Both the position numbers and the translations under genes were made by a program. The notes below the pieces were generated by a model. The model worked only from the letters and a program-made list of their open reading frames with translations. It made no database searches and was not told where the DNA came from. A DNA stretch of 64,000 nt from Methanoregula formicica SMSP (GTDB lineage: Archaea; Halobacteriota; Methanomicrobia; Methanomicrobiales; Methanospirillaceae): NCBI RefSeq assembly GCF_000327485.1, contig NC_019943.1:744001-808000 (forward strand), in the 5' to 3' direction. How positions within the stretch are numbered: position 1 is the first letter of the stretch; each line of letters opens with the position of its first letter. Positions 43,340 to 51,230 of this stretch are shown here, one piece after another.

Positions 43340-44113
43340 ATGATCACTCTGCCTTCCGGTGATGTCTCTCACGATGACATCGGACGTTTCTTCGCAGGCC
43401 GGAATATCGATGCATTCTGCATTGCGGATGCAGACAGGATATTGGCACCATCGGGACGGCACCCCCGTGATCTTCTCCCGGGCTGCAGGACGGTGATCCT
43501 CTATGGCGCATTCATGACAGATCGCCTCTTTTCCGGCACGGATGAGGAACGGGCTGAAGAGACCGGGCGTACTAAAGCAGTTCTCGAATCAGCAGCCGTC
43601 GCTCTGCGGGACCGGTTCACGCAGTCCGGATCTGCGGCGGAAGCGATCCTTCCCTCATTTCCCCTGAAGGTCGAAGGGGGCCGGTTGCAGGGCAGGCTCT
43701 CGCTCAAACACTGTGCAGCGGATGCGGGATTTGGTAGAATCGGGGAGAACACGCTCCTCATCCATCCCGGGTATGGCAACCGCCTGGCGCTGGCGGCCGT
43801 GATAACGGAACAGCAGATCGTCCCGTCACCCGCACCCGGTGTCCTCCCGTCCTGCACGCATTGTCACCGGTGTGCAACGGTCTGCCCCGAAAAGGCGATC
43901 CATGACGGGATCGTTGACCAGAAACGGTGCCGGAACCTGACGGAGTACGTGCCCCCTGTTCTTCGCCCGCTGACATGGCGGCTGATGCGGGGACGGTGGA
44001 GTGCCTGTTTTGTTACCGCCCTCGTGAACAGTGCCGGGACGCACCTTGCGATCAGCTCCCCGTGTGTTGCCTGCATGACGGTGTGCCCGCACTTCAATAA
44101 GGAAAGACGGTGA
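43340..44113 (+). CDS. QueG-like 4Fe-4S protein (epoxyqueuosine reductase family, short)
   Basis: A 257-residue protein similar to the N-terminal and Fe-S portions of epoxyqueuosine reductase: GCRTVILYGAFM, HCAADAGFGRIGENTLLIHPGYG and two cluster motifs, PSCTHCHRCATVCPEKAI and SSPCVACMTVCPH. The corrinoid-binding tail and HEAT-like end of full QueG are absent. Related short proteins in methanogens may be activators of corrinoid methyltransferases. Function inferred only to family level. It is followed 9 bases later by a small zinc-ribbon gene. Confidence 0.78.
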   Translation: MITLPSGDVSHDDIGRFFAGRNIDAFCIADADRILAPSGRHPRDLLPGCRTVILYGAFMTDRLFSGTDEERAEETGRTKAVLESAAVALRDRFTQSGSAAEAILPSFPLKVEGGRLQGRLSLKHCAADAGFGRIGENTLLIHPGYGNRLALAAVITEQQIVPSPAPGVLPSCTHCHRCATVCPEKAIHDGIVDQKRCRNLTEYVPPVLRPLTWRLMRGRWSACFVTALVNSAGTHLAISSPCVACMTVCPHFNKERR

Positions 44114-44122
44114 CTATTGTAC

Positions 44123-44383
44123 ATGCTCGACCACTGCCCCGGTGCCGCAAACCTCCGCACACCGACGCTCGCCATCAAAAAGTGCCCCCGGTGCGGTGAC
44201 GAGGTTGAACTCTTCTCAAACGATGTCTCCGTGAAGTGCAGCACCTGCGGTTTTGAGGTGTATAACGACACCATCTCCTGCGTCCAGTGGTGCAAGTACG
44301 CAAAGGAGTGCGTGGGCGAGGAGACCTACCATAAAGTGATGGCGCAGCTGAAGGCACAGGAGAACGCACACAAAAAACCGTGA
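44123..44383 (+). CDS. Small zinc-ribbon protein
   Basis: About 86 residues with KKCPRCGDEVELF and VKCSTCGFEVY forming a classic zinc ribbon at about 20-45, and a second Cys pair (SCVQWCKYAKECVGEETY) towards the C-terminus. An ATG at 44123 is the likely start; a TTG at 44117 is in frame. It lies 9 bases after the QueG-like gene, so probably cotranscribed. I do not recognise a named family beyond zinc ribbon. Confidence 0.68.
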   Translation: MLDHCPGAANLRTPTLAIKKCPRCGDEVELFSNDVSVKCSTCGFEVYNDTISCVQWCKYAKECVGEETYHKVMAQLKAQENAHKKP

Positions 44384-44389
44384 CCGCCC

Positions 44390-45310
44390 TTACGGCAGGG
44401 CCAGCATCCGTTCGATCGCGCCCCGTGCCCTGGCAGCTACATCGTCCGGCACGGTGACGCGGGGTTGGAGCGTCAGCAGGGCGTCGCGCACCTTTTTGAG
44501 ATCTGTCTTCTTCATATTCCGGCAGATGCCCTTCTCATCGAGCGGGAAGCACGCCTTGTCCGGGCATTCTTTTTTCAGCCGGTAAAGGATGCCGATCTCC
44601 GTTCCGATGATGAATTCCTTCTTCTTTGAGGCTGCAACCTCGCGGATGATCCCCGAGGTGCTTGCCACGTGGTCGGCAAGGTCGATGACCTCCGGCCGGC
44701 ACTCGGGGTGGACGAGCAAAACGGCATCCGGGTGGGCTTTTCGTGCTGCCATCACCTGCGATGGCGTGATCCGGTCGTGGACAATGCAGAACCCTTCCCA
44801 CGGCATGACCTTCTTCTTCGTGAACCGCTGGGCGTACCGCCCGAGGTTCCGGTCGGGGACGAAGATGATCTCGTCCTCCTTTACGGAGTTGACCACCTTC
44901 ACGGCGTTCGAGGACGTGCAGCAGATGTTGCTCTCGGCCTTGACCTCCGCGCTGGTGTTGACATAGCAGACCACGGCAGCATCAGGATGCCGCTCCTTTG
45001 CAAGCCTCAGCTCGGGAGCGCTGATCATCTGCGCCATGGGGCAGCAGGCATCCTCCGCGGGCAACAGGACGGTCTTTTCGGGAGAGAGGATCGCTGCGGT
45101 TTCGGCCATGAAATCCACGCCGCAGAAGACGATGACCCCCTCCTCCCGTGTGGCTGCCGCCCGGGAGAGTTCGAGCGAGTCCCCCGTGATATCCGCGATA
45201 TCCTGTATCTCATCGGGCTGGTAGTTGTGGACAAGGAGGATCGCGTCCTGTTCCTCCTTCAGCCGTTGGATCTCCGCTCCGATCTCCGCGGAACCTGCTA
45301 ACCTGTCCAT
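44390..45310 (-). CDS. nadA: Quinolinate synthase
   Basis: A 306-residue NadA: VHNYQPDEIQDIADITGDSLELSR, VFCGVDFMAETA (first cluster Cys), VCYVNTSAEVKAE, NICCTSSNAVKVV (second) and ECPDKACFPLDEKGICRNM (third). The [4Fe-4S] enzyme condenses iminoaspartate with dihydroxyacetone phosphate to quinolinate for NAD. Convergent with the zinc-ribbon gene (6 bases between stops). nadB or aspartate dehydrogenase and nadC are not in the window. Confidence 0.95.
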   Translation of the reverse strand: MDRLAGSAEIGAEIQRLKEEQDAILLVHNYQPDEIQDIADITGDSLELSRAAATREEGVIVFCGVDFMAETAAILSPEKTVLLPAEDACCPMAQMISAPELRLAKERHPDAAVVCYVNTSAEVKAESNICCTSSNAVKVVNSVKEDEIIFVPDRNLGRYAQRFTKKKVMPWEGFCIVHDRITPSQVMAARKAHPDAVLLVHPECRPEVIDLADHVASTSGIIREVAASKKKEFIIGTEIGILYRLKKECPDKACFPLDEKGICRNMKKTDLKKVRDALLTLQPRVTVPDDVAARARGAIERMLALP

Positions 45311-45411
45311 AATCCTGTATCCTGTTCATCGCAGATTCCTATTAAACCGATGCTCCCGGCCGGCACACCCGGATATTTATGCATCCGGCCCGCCCAGTAC
45401 CTCACAAGGTT

Positions 45412-45606
45412 ATGAAGATCCTCCTTCCGGATAAAAGCTGCCGCGATGCCGGGCCCGGTCCCGTGACCGTGGACGCCCTCCTTGCAAAGCTCGGGTTTGA
45501 CCCTGTTGACGTGATCGTCTCGCGGAACGGAACGCTCGTGACGGAAGATGCGGTTGTCGGGAACGATGATGAGATCCGGATCATCCGGATTGCCCATGGA
45601 GGATGA
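45412..45606 (+). CDS. Ubiquitin-like sulfur carrier (MoaD/ThiS/SAMP-like)
   Basis: A 64-residue beta-grasp protein ending in HGG. Other features are VTVDALLAKLGFDPVDVIVSRNG and a DDEIRIIRI strand, matching MoaD/ThiS/SAMP folds, and the diglycine end needed for thiocarboxylation. The next gene is NcsA/TtuA, which uses such a carrier for tRNA 2-thiolation. Its last codons contain the GGAGG used as the Shine-Dalgarno of that gene. ATATTTAT about 35 bases before the ATG is a probable TATA box. Protein-modifier use (SAMP) cannot be excluded. Confidence 0.85.
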   Translation: MKILLPDKSCRDAGPGPVTVDALLAKLGFDPVDVIVSRNGTLVTEDAVVGNDDEIRIIRIAHGG

Positions 45607-45609
45607 GCG

Positions 45610-46542
45610 GTGGGGCACTCCGTAGGACCCGGCACGACTCCCCGCTGCGATACCTGCGGAGAACCCGCAGTCTACCGGGAGAGAAGGACCGGCCGCCATC
45701 TCTGCCGGGACCATTTTATCGCGGATGTGGAAGGGCGTGTCCTTGAGACCATCTGTTCGCGGAACCTGATCGCCCCGGGCGACCATGTTGCCATCGCCCT
45801 GAGCGGCGGCAAGGACAGCACCGCCCTCCTGATGATCCTCTCCCGGGTTCTGCCATCCCTTGGGACCATCCGGCTCTCCGCGATCACCATCGATGAAGGG
45901 ATTGCCGGCTATCGCGAGGATACCGTCCGCTCGGCCGATATGCTGGTCGCCCGCTTCAGTATCCCGCACCTGACGGTCTCGTTCCCGGAACTCTTCGGCG
46001 GCACGCTCGATACGTTCCTTGCGGGAAGGGAACCGGAGGCGTGCAGCGTCTGCGGGATCCTGCGGCGGAAGGCGCTGAATGTTGCAGCGGAGCGGGCCGG
46101 TGCAACGAAACTTGCTACGGGGCATAACCTTGACGACGAGGCCCAGTCGGTCTTCATGAACGTGCTCCGGGGCGACCTGCCCCGGCTCGTCCGGGACTCG
46201 GGCAGCGATTCGCAGGGCCGGTTCATCCCCCGCATCAAGCCCCTGATGTTCATTTCAGAGAAGGAGATTGCTGTCTACCTCATGCTCCACGGGATGTGGG
46301 CAGACCTTCCCGAGTGCCCGTACGCGGTGCATGCCCTCCGCGGCGAGGTGCGGCGCATGCTTGCCACGTTCGAGTCAAAGCACCCGGGCACGATGCTGAA
46401 CCTCATGAAGAGCAAGGCGAAGATTGAGGCGCGGTGTGGCGGGCTCCTGATGAAAGAGACCGTTCACCACTGTCGGGAATGCGGCGATCCGTGCAGCGGG
46501 GAAATCTGCCAGTTGTGCAAGCTGAAGAAGACACTGAGATAA
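45610..46542 (+). CDS. ncsA: NcsA/TtuA-family tRNA 2-thiolation enzyme
   Basis: A 310-residue PP-loop ATPase of the TIGR00269 group. An N-terminal zinc finger (CDTCGEPAVYRERRTGRHLCRDHF) is followed by the ATP loop ALSGGKDSTALLM, then CSVCGILRRKAL (active/cluster Cys pair), GHNLDDEAQSVFMNVLRGD, and a C-terminal zinc finger (CRECGDPCSGEICQLCKL). These enzymes thiolate U34 or U54 of tRNA using thiocarboxylated carrier proteins and a [4Fe-4S] cluster. GTG start at 45610, 3 bases after the sulfur-carrier stop, with GGAGG about 8 bases upstream. Confidence 0.9.
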   Translation: MGHSVGPGTTPRCDTCGEPAVYRERRTGRHLCRDHFIADVEGRVLETICSRNLIAPGDHVAIALSGGKDSTALLMILSRVLPSLGTIRLSAITIDEGIAGYREDTVRSADMLVARFSIPHLTVSFPELFGGTLDTFLAGREPEACSVCGILRRKALNVAAERAGATKLATGHNLDDEAQSVFMNVLRGDLPRLVRDSGSDSQGRFIPRIKPLMFISEKEIAVYLMLHGMWADLPECPYAVHALRGEVRRMLATFESKHPGTMLNLMKSKAKIEARCGGLLMKETVHHCRECGDPCSGEICQLCKLKKTLR

Positions 46543-46620
46543 ACTCCGTGTCTCAAGAGAAAGGGACTATTTTGATCATTCTGTCACCGATCTGCACGCT
46601 AAAATCTGGATTAGTTAGAT

Positions 46621-46701
46621 GATGGGGGCTGATGCCCCCATACCCCCGGTTGTGATGAACGGCCGCCGCCCCGTGGGGCGACGTCGAAGGTTGAAACCTT
46701 C
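46621..46701. repeat. Dispersed structured repeat, copy B
   Basis: 46621-46668 is identical to 20101-20148. It is followed by CGCCCC-GT-GGGGCG (46667-46680), a hairpin not in copy A, and GAAGGTT-GA-AACCTTC (46686-46701). The last hairpin sits between the same flanks (GTCGAA and TTCTC) as the unrelated-stem hairpin of copy A, so structure is kept while sequence changes. The gene-free stretch 46543-46987 consists mainly of this element and the next. Confidence 0.72.
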
Positions 46702-46800
46702 TCCCGTCAATTCTCGCTGATGCGATGACTGACTCCCCGCGGCGGCATCAATTCCTTTTATGAAAATAACTCTTTGTCGAAGTATCCCTTTCAGGTAATG

Positions 46801-46900
46801 CGGAGGCATCGCATGCGCCCCCGAGTCGAAGAACGCATCCGCGTTCTTCTCATCCTCCTGGTTTTTCAAACCCGTCGGAGGCGCAAGGGGGGGCGATCAT
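46801..46900. repeat. Related structured repeat fragment (copy C)
   Basis: GAAGAACGC-ATCC-GCGTTCTTC (46828-46849) preserves the copy A stem with a different loop, again with GTCGAA ahead and TTCTC after. GGAGGCATCGCATGCGCCCCC precedes it and GGAGGCGCAAGGGGGG follows, G-rich like the other copies. AT-rich sequence follows to the FdhD stop. Confidence 0.6.
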
Positions 46901-46987
46901 ATACGCTGAAAATGGTTTTTCTTCTTAGGATCCAGAGAAAACGAATCTAAAAAGGAATTTTCTGGTTTTCATCACTGGAGAAATAAA

Positions 46988-47782
46988 TCACTGCGGGGCG
47001 GATGCAGCGCCGGTGATCCGCTCCGTATGCGTGTAGACCACCATCTTGCTGCTCCGGGCAAACCCGACAACGGTGAGGCCGGTCTTCTCTGCGGTTTCGA
47101 CGGCAAGCGTTGTCGTTGCCCCGCGGGAGACGATGATGGGGATGCCCGCGATCAGGCACTTCCTGACCATTTCTGACGATATCCGTCCCGATACGATCAC
47201 CCAGGTCTTCGAAAGGTCGATCCCGTTCCGGAGTGCGTGCCCGATGACGCGGTCGAGGGCATTGTGCCGCCCGATATCCTCGGAAACGGCAAGGACCCTC
47301 TGCCGGTCCAGCAGGGCAACGATATGGATGCCTCCCGTTGTTATGTGGAGCTCGGAGTTCAGGACGGCTTTGACGGACGTCCAGATATCTGCCGTGCTGA
47401 TGGAATAGTCAGAGCAGACCTTCGGCAGCTTCTCAGTATCGATATACGACGTGCTCCCGCCGCATCCCGAGAGGATGGTCTTTTTGGGGCCCAGCACCTT
47501 GAAGAGGTTCTTGGTGATAACGCTCATCCGGTTCTTCTCGATCTTAATGGACTCGATCTCATCGATGTTTTTGATGATCTGCTCGGTGTAGAGATACCCG
47601 GTCACGAAGTCCTCGAGCTGGACCGGGCTCATCATTGCCGTCATGGCGTGCCGCCCGTTCACGAACAGGGCGAGCGGGACCTCCTCGATGACCTCGTGGA
47701 GGTCCTTTCTTGTCTTCTCCCCGTCGACCTTGATACAGCCGAGTCTCCTGTACATATCGGCGGGCTGGTGTGGTTTTGTCAT
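46988..47782 (-). CDS. fdhD: FdhD sulfurtransferase (formate dehydrogenase accessory)
   Basis: A 264-residue FdhD: EVPLALFVNGRHAMTAMMSP, LEDFVTGYLYTEQII, SGCGGSTSYID with the sulfur-carrying Cys, ITTGGIHIVALLD, EDIGRHNALDRVIGHAL and SGRISSEMVRKC. It delivers sulfur from a cysteine desulfurase to the bis-MGD cofactor of formate dehydrogenase. Only one of the usual CxxC cysteines is seen (SGCGGST), which some archaeal members show. It lies 16 bases after larE, in the same direction. The Fdh enzyme itself is not in the window. Confidence 0.92.
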   Translation of the reverse strand: MTKPHQPADMYRRLGCIKVDGEKTRKDLHEVIEEVPLALFVNGRHAMTAMMSPVQLEDFVTGYLYTEQIIKNIDEIESIKIEKNRMSVITKNLFKVLGPKKTILSGCGGSTSYIDTEKLPKVCSDYSISTADIWTSVKAVLNSELHITTGGIHIVALLDRQRVLAVSEDIGRHNALDRVIGHALRNGIDLSKTWVIVSGRISSEMVRKCLIAGIPIIVSRGATTTLAVETAEKTGLTVVGFARSSKMVVYTHTERITGAASAPQ

Positions 47783-47797
47783 CGGTATGCTGCTCCT

Positions 47798-48598
47798 TTA
47801 TCCCAGCACTTCGTCCATGCTGCCGCTGCGGTAGCCCGCAAGGTCGAGCGTGATGTAGGCGATCCCAAGGGAGCGGAGGTATTCCACAACGGGATCCTTC
47901 TCCTCAAGTATTCGCGCCATATCCTCTTTATGTACTTCGATCCGCGCAATGGTCCCGTGGAGCCGCACGCGGAACTGGGAGAACCCGCGGGCAAAAAGGA
48001 ACTCTTCCGCTTTCCCGATGATCCGGAGTTTTTCCGGTGTAATCCTGTCACCGTACGGGATGCGCGAGGAGAGGCAGGCTGCCGATGGCTTCTGCCAGAC
48101 CGGAAGTCCCATCTCCCGGGCGATGTCCCGGATGTCCTGTTTCGTGCATCCGGTCTCGATGAACGGGTGGACGATTCCCTCCTCGGTGGATGCCCGGAGC
48201 CCCGGGCGGTGCTCTTTCGTATCGGAGATGTTGACGCCGTCGGCTATGCAGGCAAGACCGAGTTCACCGGCCTTTTTCCTGAGGCAGGTTGCCGAGATTT
48301 TCCTGCAGTGGTAGCACCGGTCCTCCGGGTTGCTGCAGAAGGTCCCATCCTCAAGAAGGGGTACCGGGATGACATCCAGAGCAAGGCCGAGGCTGGCGGC
48401 GATCTTCTTTGCCTCTTCCACCTCCGCCGTCGGGATGAGCGGGCTGTCGAGCAGCACCAGGCGGCACTTCTCTCCCAGCGCATCTTTTGCCAGGGCCGCG
48501 AGGAGGGTACTGTCGACGCCCCCGGAGAAGGAGATAAGCATCGGGCCATGGTTGCGGAGGTTTTCGATAAGATCGTGCTTTTTCCCTGGAACCGTCAT
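47798..48598 (-). CDS. larE: LarE-family ATP-dependent sacrificial sulfur transferase
   Basis: About 266 residues. Motifs are the PP-loop LISFSGGVDSTLLA, RLVLLDSPLIP, the Cys-containing EDRCYHCRK (equivalent of the sacrificial Cys of LarE), DGVNISDTKEHRPG and CLSSRIPYG. LarE makes the sulfur groups of the nickel-pincer cofactor in lactate racemase maturation. ATG 48598 with GGTGA upstream is preferred; the frame to 48679 overlaps the HTH gene. LarB and LarC are not nearby, so a different sulfur acceptor is possible in this archaeon. Confidence 0.87.
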   Translation of the reverse strand: MTVPGKKHDLIENLRNHGPMLISFSGGVDSTLLAALAKDALGEKCRLVLLDSPLIPTAEVEEAKKIAASLGLALDVIPVPLLEDGTFCSNPEDRCYHCRKISATCLRKKAGELGLACIADGVNISDTKEHRPGLRASTEEGIVHPFIETGCTKQDIRDIAREMGLPVWQKPSAACLSSRIPYGDRITPEKLRIIGKAEEFLFARGFSQFRVRLHGTIARIEVHKEDMARILEEKDPVVEYLRSLGIAYITLDLAGYRSGSMDEVLG

Positions 48599-48644
48599 GG
48601 TTGTATCACCGACCGGAATAAGAGCATAGTCCCTGTGGCAGGAT

Positions 48645-48983
48645 TCAACGGCACTGCTCCCCGAAGGCAGAGGGAGCATTGCATGGGCTCTCCTCTTCGC
48701 CCCTCAGCTGCCGGCAGATGTCGCAGGTGCGCTCCACCAGGTTGAGGTCCTTTTTGTTCTGCAGGTCCTGTGCCAGCTGGCCGATCGATTTTTTCACGTC
48801 GTCATCGAACTCGATGCGGTACCCGCGTTTCCCGGAGAGGTACTGGGATACTGCCGAAGGCGCCATCTCCAGCACCCGTGCTGCTTCGACCTGCGACATG
48901 CCGCAGCGGACCAGTTCCGCGGCGATGGCTGCACGGATGGCCGGAAGCACATTCCACACAATCTTCTGGCAGGGAGATTCCAT
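48645..48983 (-). CDS. XRE-family transcriptional regulator with C-terminal cysteines
   Basis: About 112 residues. The HTH region is MSQVEAARVLEMAPSAVSQYLSGKRG (two helices, about 28-55), with IAAELVRCG before it. The C-terminal part has a CDICRQLRGEE motif, then Cys at SPCNAP and EQC, together four cysteines that could hold an Fe-S cluster or zinc. This archaeal regulator type (COG2522-like) is short. ATG 48983 preferred; TTG 48992 in frame. Encoded between moaE and larE, so probably controls a sulfur or molybdopterin gene. Confidence 0.78.
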   Translation of the reverse strand: MESPCQKIVWNVLPAIRAAIAAELVRCGMSQVEAARVLEMAPSAVSQYLSGKRGYRIEFDDDVKKSIGQLAQDLQNKKDLNLVERTCDICRQLRGEEESPCNAPSAFGEQCR

Positions 48984-49098
48984 GATACACAACCGCCGGG
49001 TTTTCCGTCTAAAGAGAGATGGTCGTTACCATTGTGATTGTGTTGCAGCGCACCATATAGGTTGGCTCACTGGAAGTTTGGCAGGTGCCGGCGTGCGA

Positions 49099-49527
49099 TC
49101 AGTGCTCCGGCTTCCCCGCACCGTGGGCATGATCCCCGGGGACCCAGCGGCCGCCGTCTTTTGTCAGTTCCTTTTTCCAGATCGGCACGCTCTTCTTGAT
49201 CTCCTCGATGATATGGCGCGAGCCGGCATAGGCTTCCTCCCGGTGGCCGGCGCTGACAACGATGATGAGGATGTTCTCGCCTACCGAGAGTCGGCCGATA
49301 CGGTGGATGATGTCGACATGCAGGAGCCCGTGCATACGGGTTGCATCGGCTGCGATCTTTTCCATTTCGGCAACCGCAACTTCCTCGTATGCCTCAAGTT
49401 CCATCTCGGTAATATCGTCGTCGCGCACGATTCCGTCAAAGACAACGACCGCCCCGGACCCGGGCTTTTTTGCAGCAGTGATGAGCGCCCCGATATCCAC
49501 GTCCTCGTTCTGGATCCTTACAACCAT
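49099..49527 (-). CDS. moaE: Molybdopterin synthase catalytic subunit MoaE
   Basis: A 142-residue MoaE: GSGAVVVFDGIVRDDD, TEMELEAYEEVAVAEMEKI, LLHVDIIHRIGRLSVGEN-type core, ILIIVVSAGHREEAYAGSRHIIEEIK and VPIWKKELTKDGGRWV. Catalytic Lys residues are in the IWKKE segment. With MoaD thiocarboxylate it converts cyclic pyranopterin monophosphate to molybdopterin. It starts 7 bases after moaD and ends with a His-rich tail. Confidence 0.93.
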   Translation of the reverse strand: MVVRIQNEDVDIGALITAAKKPGSGAVVVFDGIVRDDDITEMELEAYEEVAVAEMEKIAADATRMHGLLHVDIIHRIGRLSVGENILIIVVSAGHREEAYAGSRHIIEEIKKSVPIWKKELTKDGGRWVPGDHAHGAGKPEH

Positions 49528-49533
49528 GATTGC

Positions 49534-49812
49534 CTACCCTCCCGCAACCGGCGGAAATACCGCGACCTCGTCGCCATCCATGACAGGAGTCGTCCCGGCA
49601 TCGGCAGTCTCGACCCGTTTCCCGTTCCTCATGACGATCACGAACTCGCGGAATGAGCCCTGCTTATCGAAGATCGCTTCGTACCCTTCCCGGTTCTTCT
49701 TTGCAATCTCCGCGACAAGTGTGGTAAGCGATGTGCCAGCCGCTGGTTCTGTCATGATATCCGTCCCGAGCAGTTCGCGGAACTGTGCAAAAAACCGTAC
49801 CTTTACGCTCAT
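49534..49812 (-). CDS. moaD: Molybdopterin synthase sulfur carrier MoaD
   Basis: A 92-residue beta-grasp protein: VKVRFFAQFRELLGTD, LTTLVAEIAKKN and DGDEVAVFPPVAGG with the terminal Gly-Gly that becomes the thiocarboxylate. ATG 49812 follows GGGAGAAGAAGA and overlaps the moeB stop by 4 bases. Second in the moeB-moaD-moaE operon. Confidence 0.92.
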   Translation of the reverse strand: MSVKVRFFAQFRELLGTDIMTEPAAGTSLTTLVAEIAKKNREGYEAIFDKQGSFREFVIVMRNGKRVETADAGTTPVMDGDEVAVFPPVAGG

Positions 49813-50567
49813 TTCTTCTTCTCCCGTGGCTGCTCCGATGCAGGGGCCGTACCGCACGCCGGGCATGCCGGGTTTTTCTCAATAACAATCTCCTCGGCAG
49901 CAGCACACAGGCCGTCCCACGTGAAGAGCCGGCCGGCAAGGAGCGTTCCCTTTCCGGTCAGGTACTTGATCACCTCGTTTGCCTGGACTGCCCCGATCAC
50001 TCCTGCGGTTGCCCCGATCACGGGAAAGACCTCCGGTGGCGGGGCTCTCGGGAAGATACATTCGAGGCAGGCGGTCTTCTCCGGGATGATAGTGGTTGCC
50101 TGCCCGTAGAACCCGCGGATGGCGCCATGGAAGAACGGGATGTTCTTCTCCAGCGCAACCCGGTTCAGCAGGTACCGGGCCGGGTAATTGTCCAGCGCGT
50201 CCACGATCCCGTCAGCAGCACCAACAAGCCCGCGGGCATTATCGGCCGTGATGGTGGCGTCAATGGCATTGACGGTTATATCGGCGTTATATTCGCGGAG
50301 CGTCTCAAGCGCTGAGACCGTCTTCTTCATACCGATATCCCGGTCGGAATGGAGGATCTGCCGGTTCAGGTTGCTCAGATCAACTGTGTCCTTGTCCACG
50401 ATCGTGATCGTCCCCACACCGGCAACCGCAAGGTAGATGGCAACGGGCGAGCCGAGTCCCCCTGCACCGGCAATGAAGATATGCGCCTTTTTCAGGCACT
50501 CCTGCGCATCGTCACCGAAGAGAAGGATTTGCCTCCTGTACCGCTCGCGTTCACGTTTCGATACCAT
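49809..50567 (-). CDS. moeB: MoeB/ThiF-family E1-like adenylyltransferase
   Basis: A 252-residue E1-like enzyme: YRRQILLFGDDAQECLKKA, GAGGLGSPVAIYLA (ATP site), DKDTVDLSNLNRQ, the catalytic Asp in IVDALDNYPARYLLN, and a Cys-x-x-Cys zinc site (ACLECIFPRAP and CPACGTAP). It adenylates the C-terminal Gly of MoaD, or of other ubiquitin-like sulfur carriers (there is one at 45412). No rhodanese domain is attached. First gene of the moeB-moaD-moaE operon. Confidence 0.9.
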   Translation of the reverse strand: MVSKRERERYRRQILLFGDDAQECLKKAHIFIAGAGGLGSPVAIYLAVAGVGTITIVDKDTVDLSNLNRQILHSDRDIGMKKTVSALETLREYNADITVNAIDATITADNARGLVGAADGIVDALDNYPARYLLNRVALEKNIPFFHGAIRGFYGQATTIIPEKTACLECIFPRAPPPEVFPVIGATAGVIGAVQANEVIKYLTGKGTLLAGRLFTWDGLCAAAEEIVIEKNPACPACGTAPASEQPREKKK

Positions 50568-50783
50568 GGTCCCTGTAGTCCTGTCCTGTATCTGGGTTTT
50601 GTGCCGGCAGGTCGCTCCTTGTACCTGATATGTTCGCTGGTTGTCTGATTATTCTTTTCATTTCCCGGGGGGAATCCTGTAGGGCAGCATTGAATCCGTT
50701 ATGCCAGACGGTCCTGGCGTGTGAGGGTCCTGTTCCGGCACGTTTATCACCGCGCCCATCGTGAAGAAGCATGAGGGCCTCCC

Positions 50784-50930
50784 ATGAAACGCGTTGCCAT
50801 CAATGCCCTTGTTGCTATCGGCTGTCTCATCACGTTCATCCTCCCGCTCATCACCGGCATTGTCCTGTACGTTTTCCTGCCCTCCGGAACCGGGCGGGAG
50901 CTGGGTCACCGGGACGGGGATCACCCGGAC
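50784..50930 (+). pseudogene. 5' fragment of a small membrane-protein gene (DUF4405-like), truncated
   Basis: The first 38 codons (KRVAINALVAIGCLITFILPL, GIVLYVFLPSGTGRE) resemble the first helix of DUF4405/cytochrome-b-like membrane proteins. After about 50900 the frame enters proline- and arginine-rich low-complexity sequence encoded by G/C tracts and has no further membrane helix, although it stays open to 51104. The gene looks interrupted by the hairpin-rich region; a remnant, not a functional protein. Confidence 0.5.
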
Positions 50931-51230
50931 ACCCCCTCCCCCTTTTGCGTTCCATATCGATCACACCCCCCTGCCCCGTGGGAGGGGGGTGTCCGTGATA
51001 CCCCTCCCCCCGTTTGCCGGAAGAGACCCCCCGTTCCCTGGTTTGGGGAGGGTTACGCTGCCATCTCTCCGCCGGAGGTCTGGTCCGGAAAAACCGTGCA
51101 ATAATGCACGTCTCCCATTTTTGAGGTGGGGGGTATCCGGCATACCTCCCCCCCATGTTACGCTGCAAACCGATCATACCCCCCACCCATGGCCAGGGGG
51201 GGTAGGTGAGAGACCCCCGGCTGCGACCGG
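50930..51230. repeat. GC-rich hairpin cluster (degenerate repeats)
   Basis: A run of G/C-tract hairpins: CACCCCCC/GGGGGGTG (50964-50971 with 50984-50991), TACCCCCC/GGGGGGTA (51177-51184 with 51197-51204) and a GGGGGGTAT/ATACCTCCCC stem near 51127-51154. Short direct similarities recur (CGATCAYACCCCC at about 50958 and 51171; GTTACGCTGC at about 51050 and 51157). No coding sequence is convincing. The gene-free stretch continues to 51856 with AT-richer sequence. Confidence 0.6.

Noticed and set aside
47237-48745. A 502-codon forward open frame opposite fdhD, larE and the regulator gene
   Set aside because: It lies wholly antisense to three well-recognised genes, has charged low-complexity composition and no family resemblance; GC-rich genomes commonly give such antisense frames.
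50551-50772. A short reverse frame upstream of moeB as a gene
   Set aside because: Overlaps the moeB start in another frame, no Shine-Dalgarno, composition without protein-like pattern.
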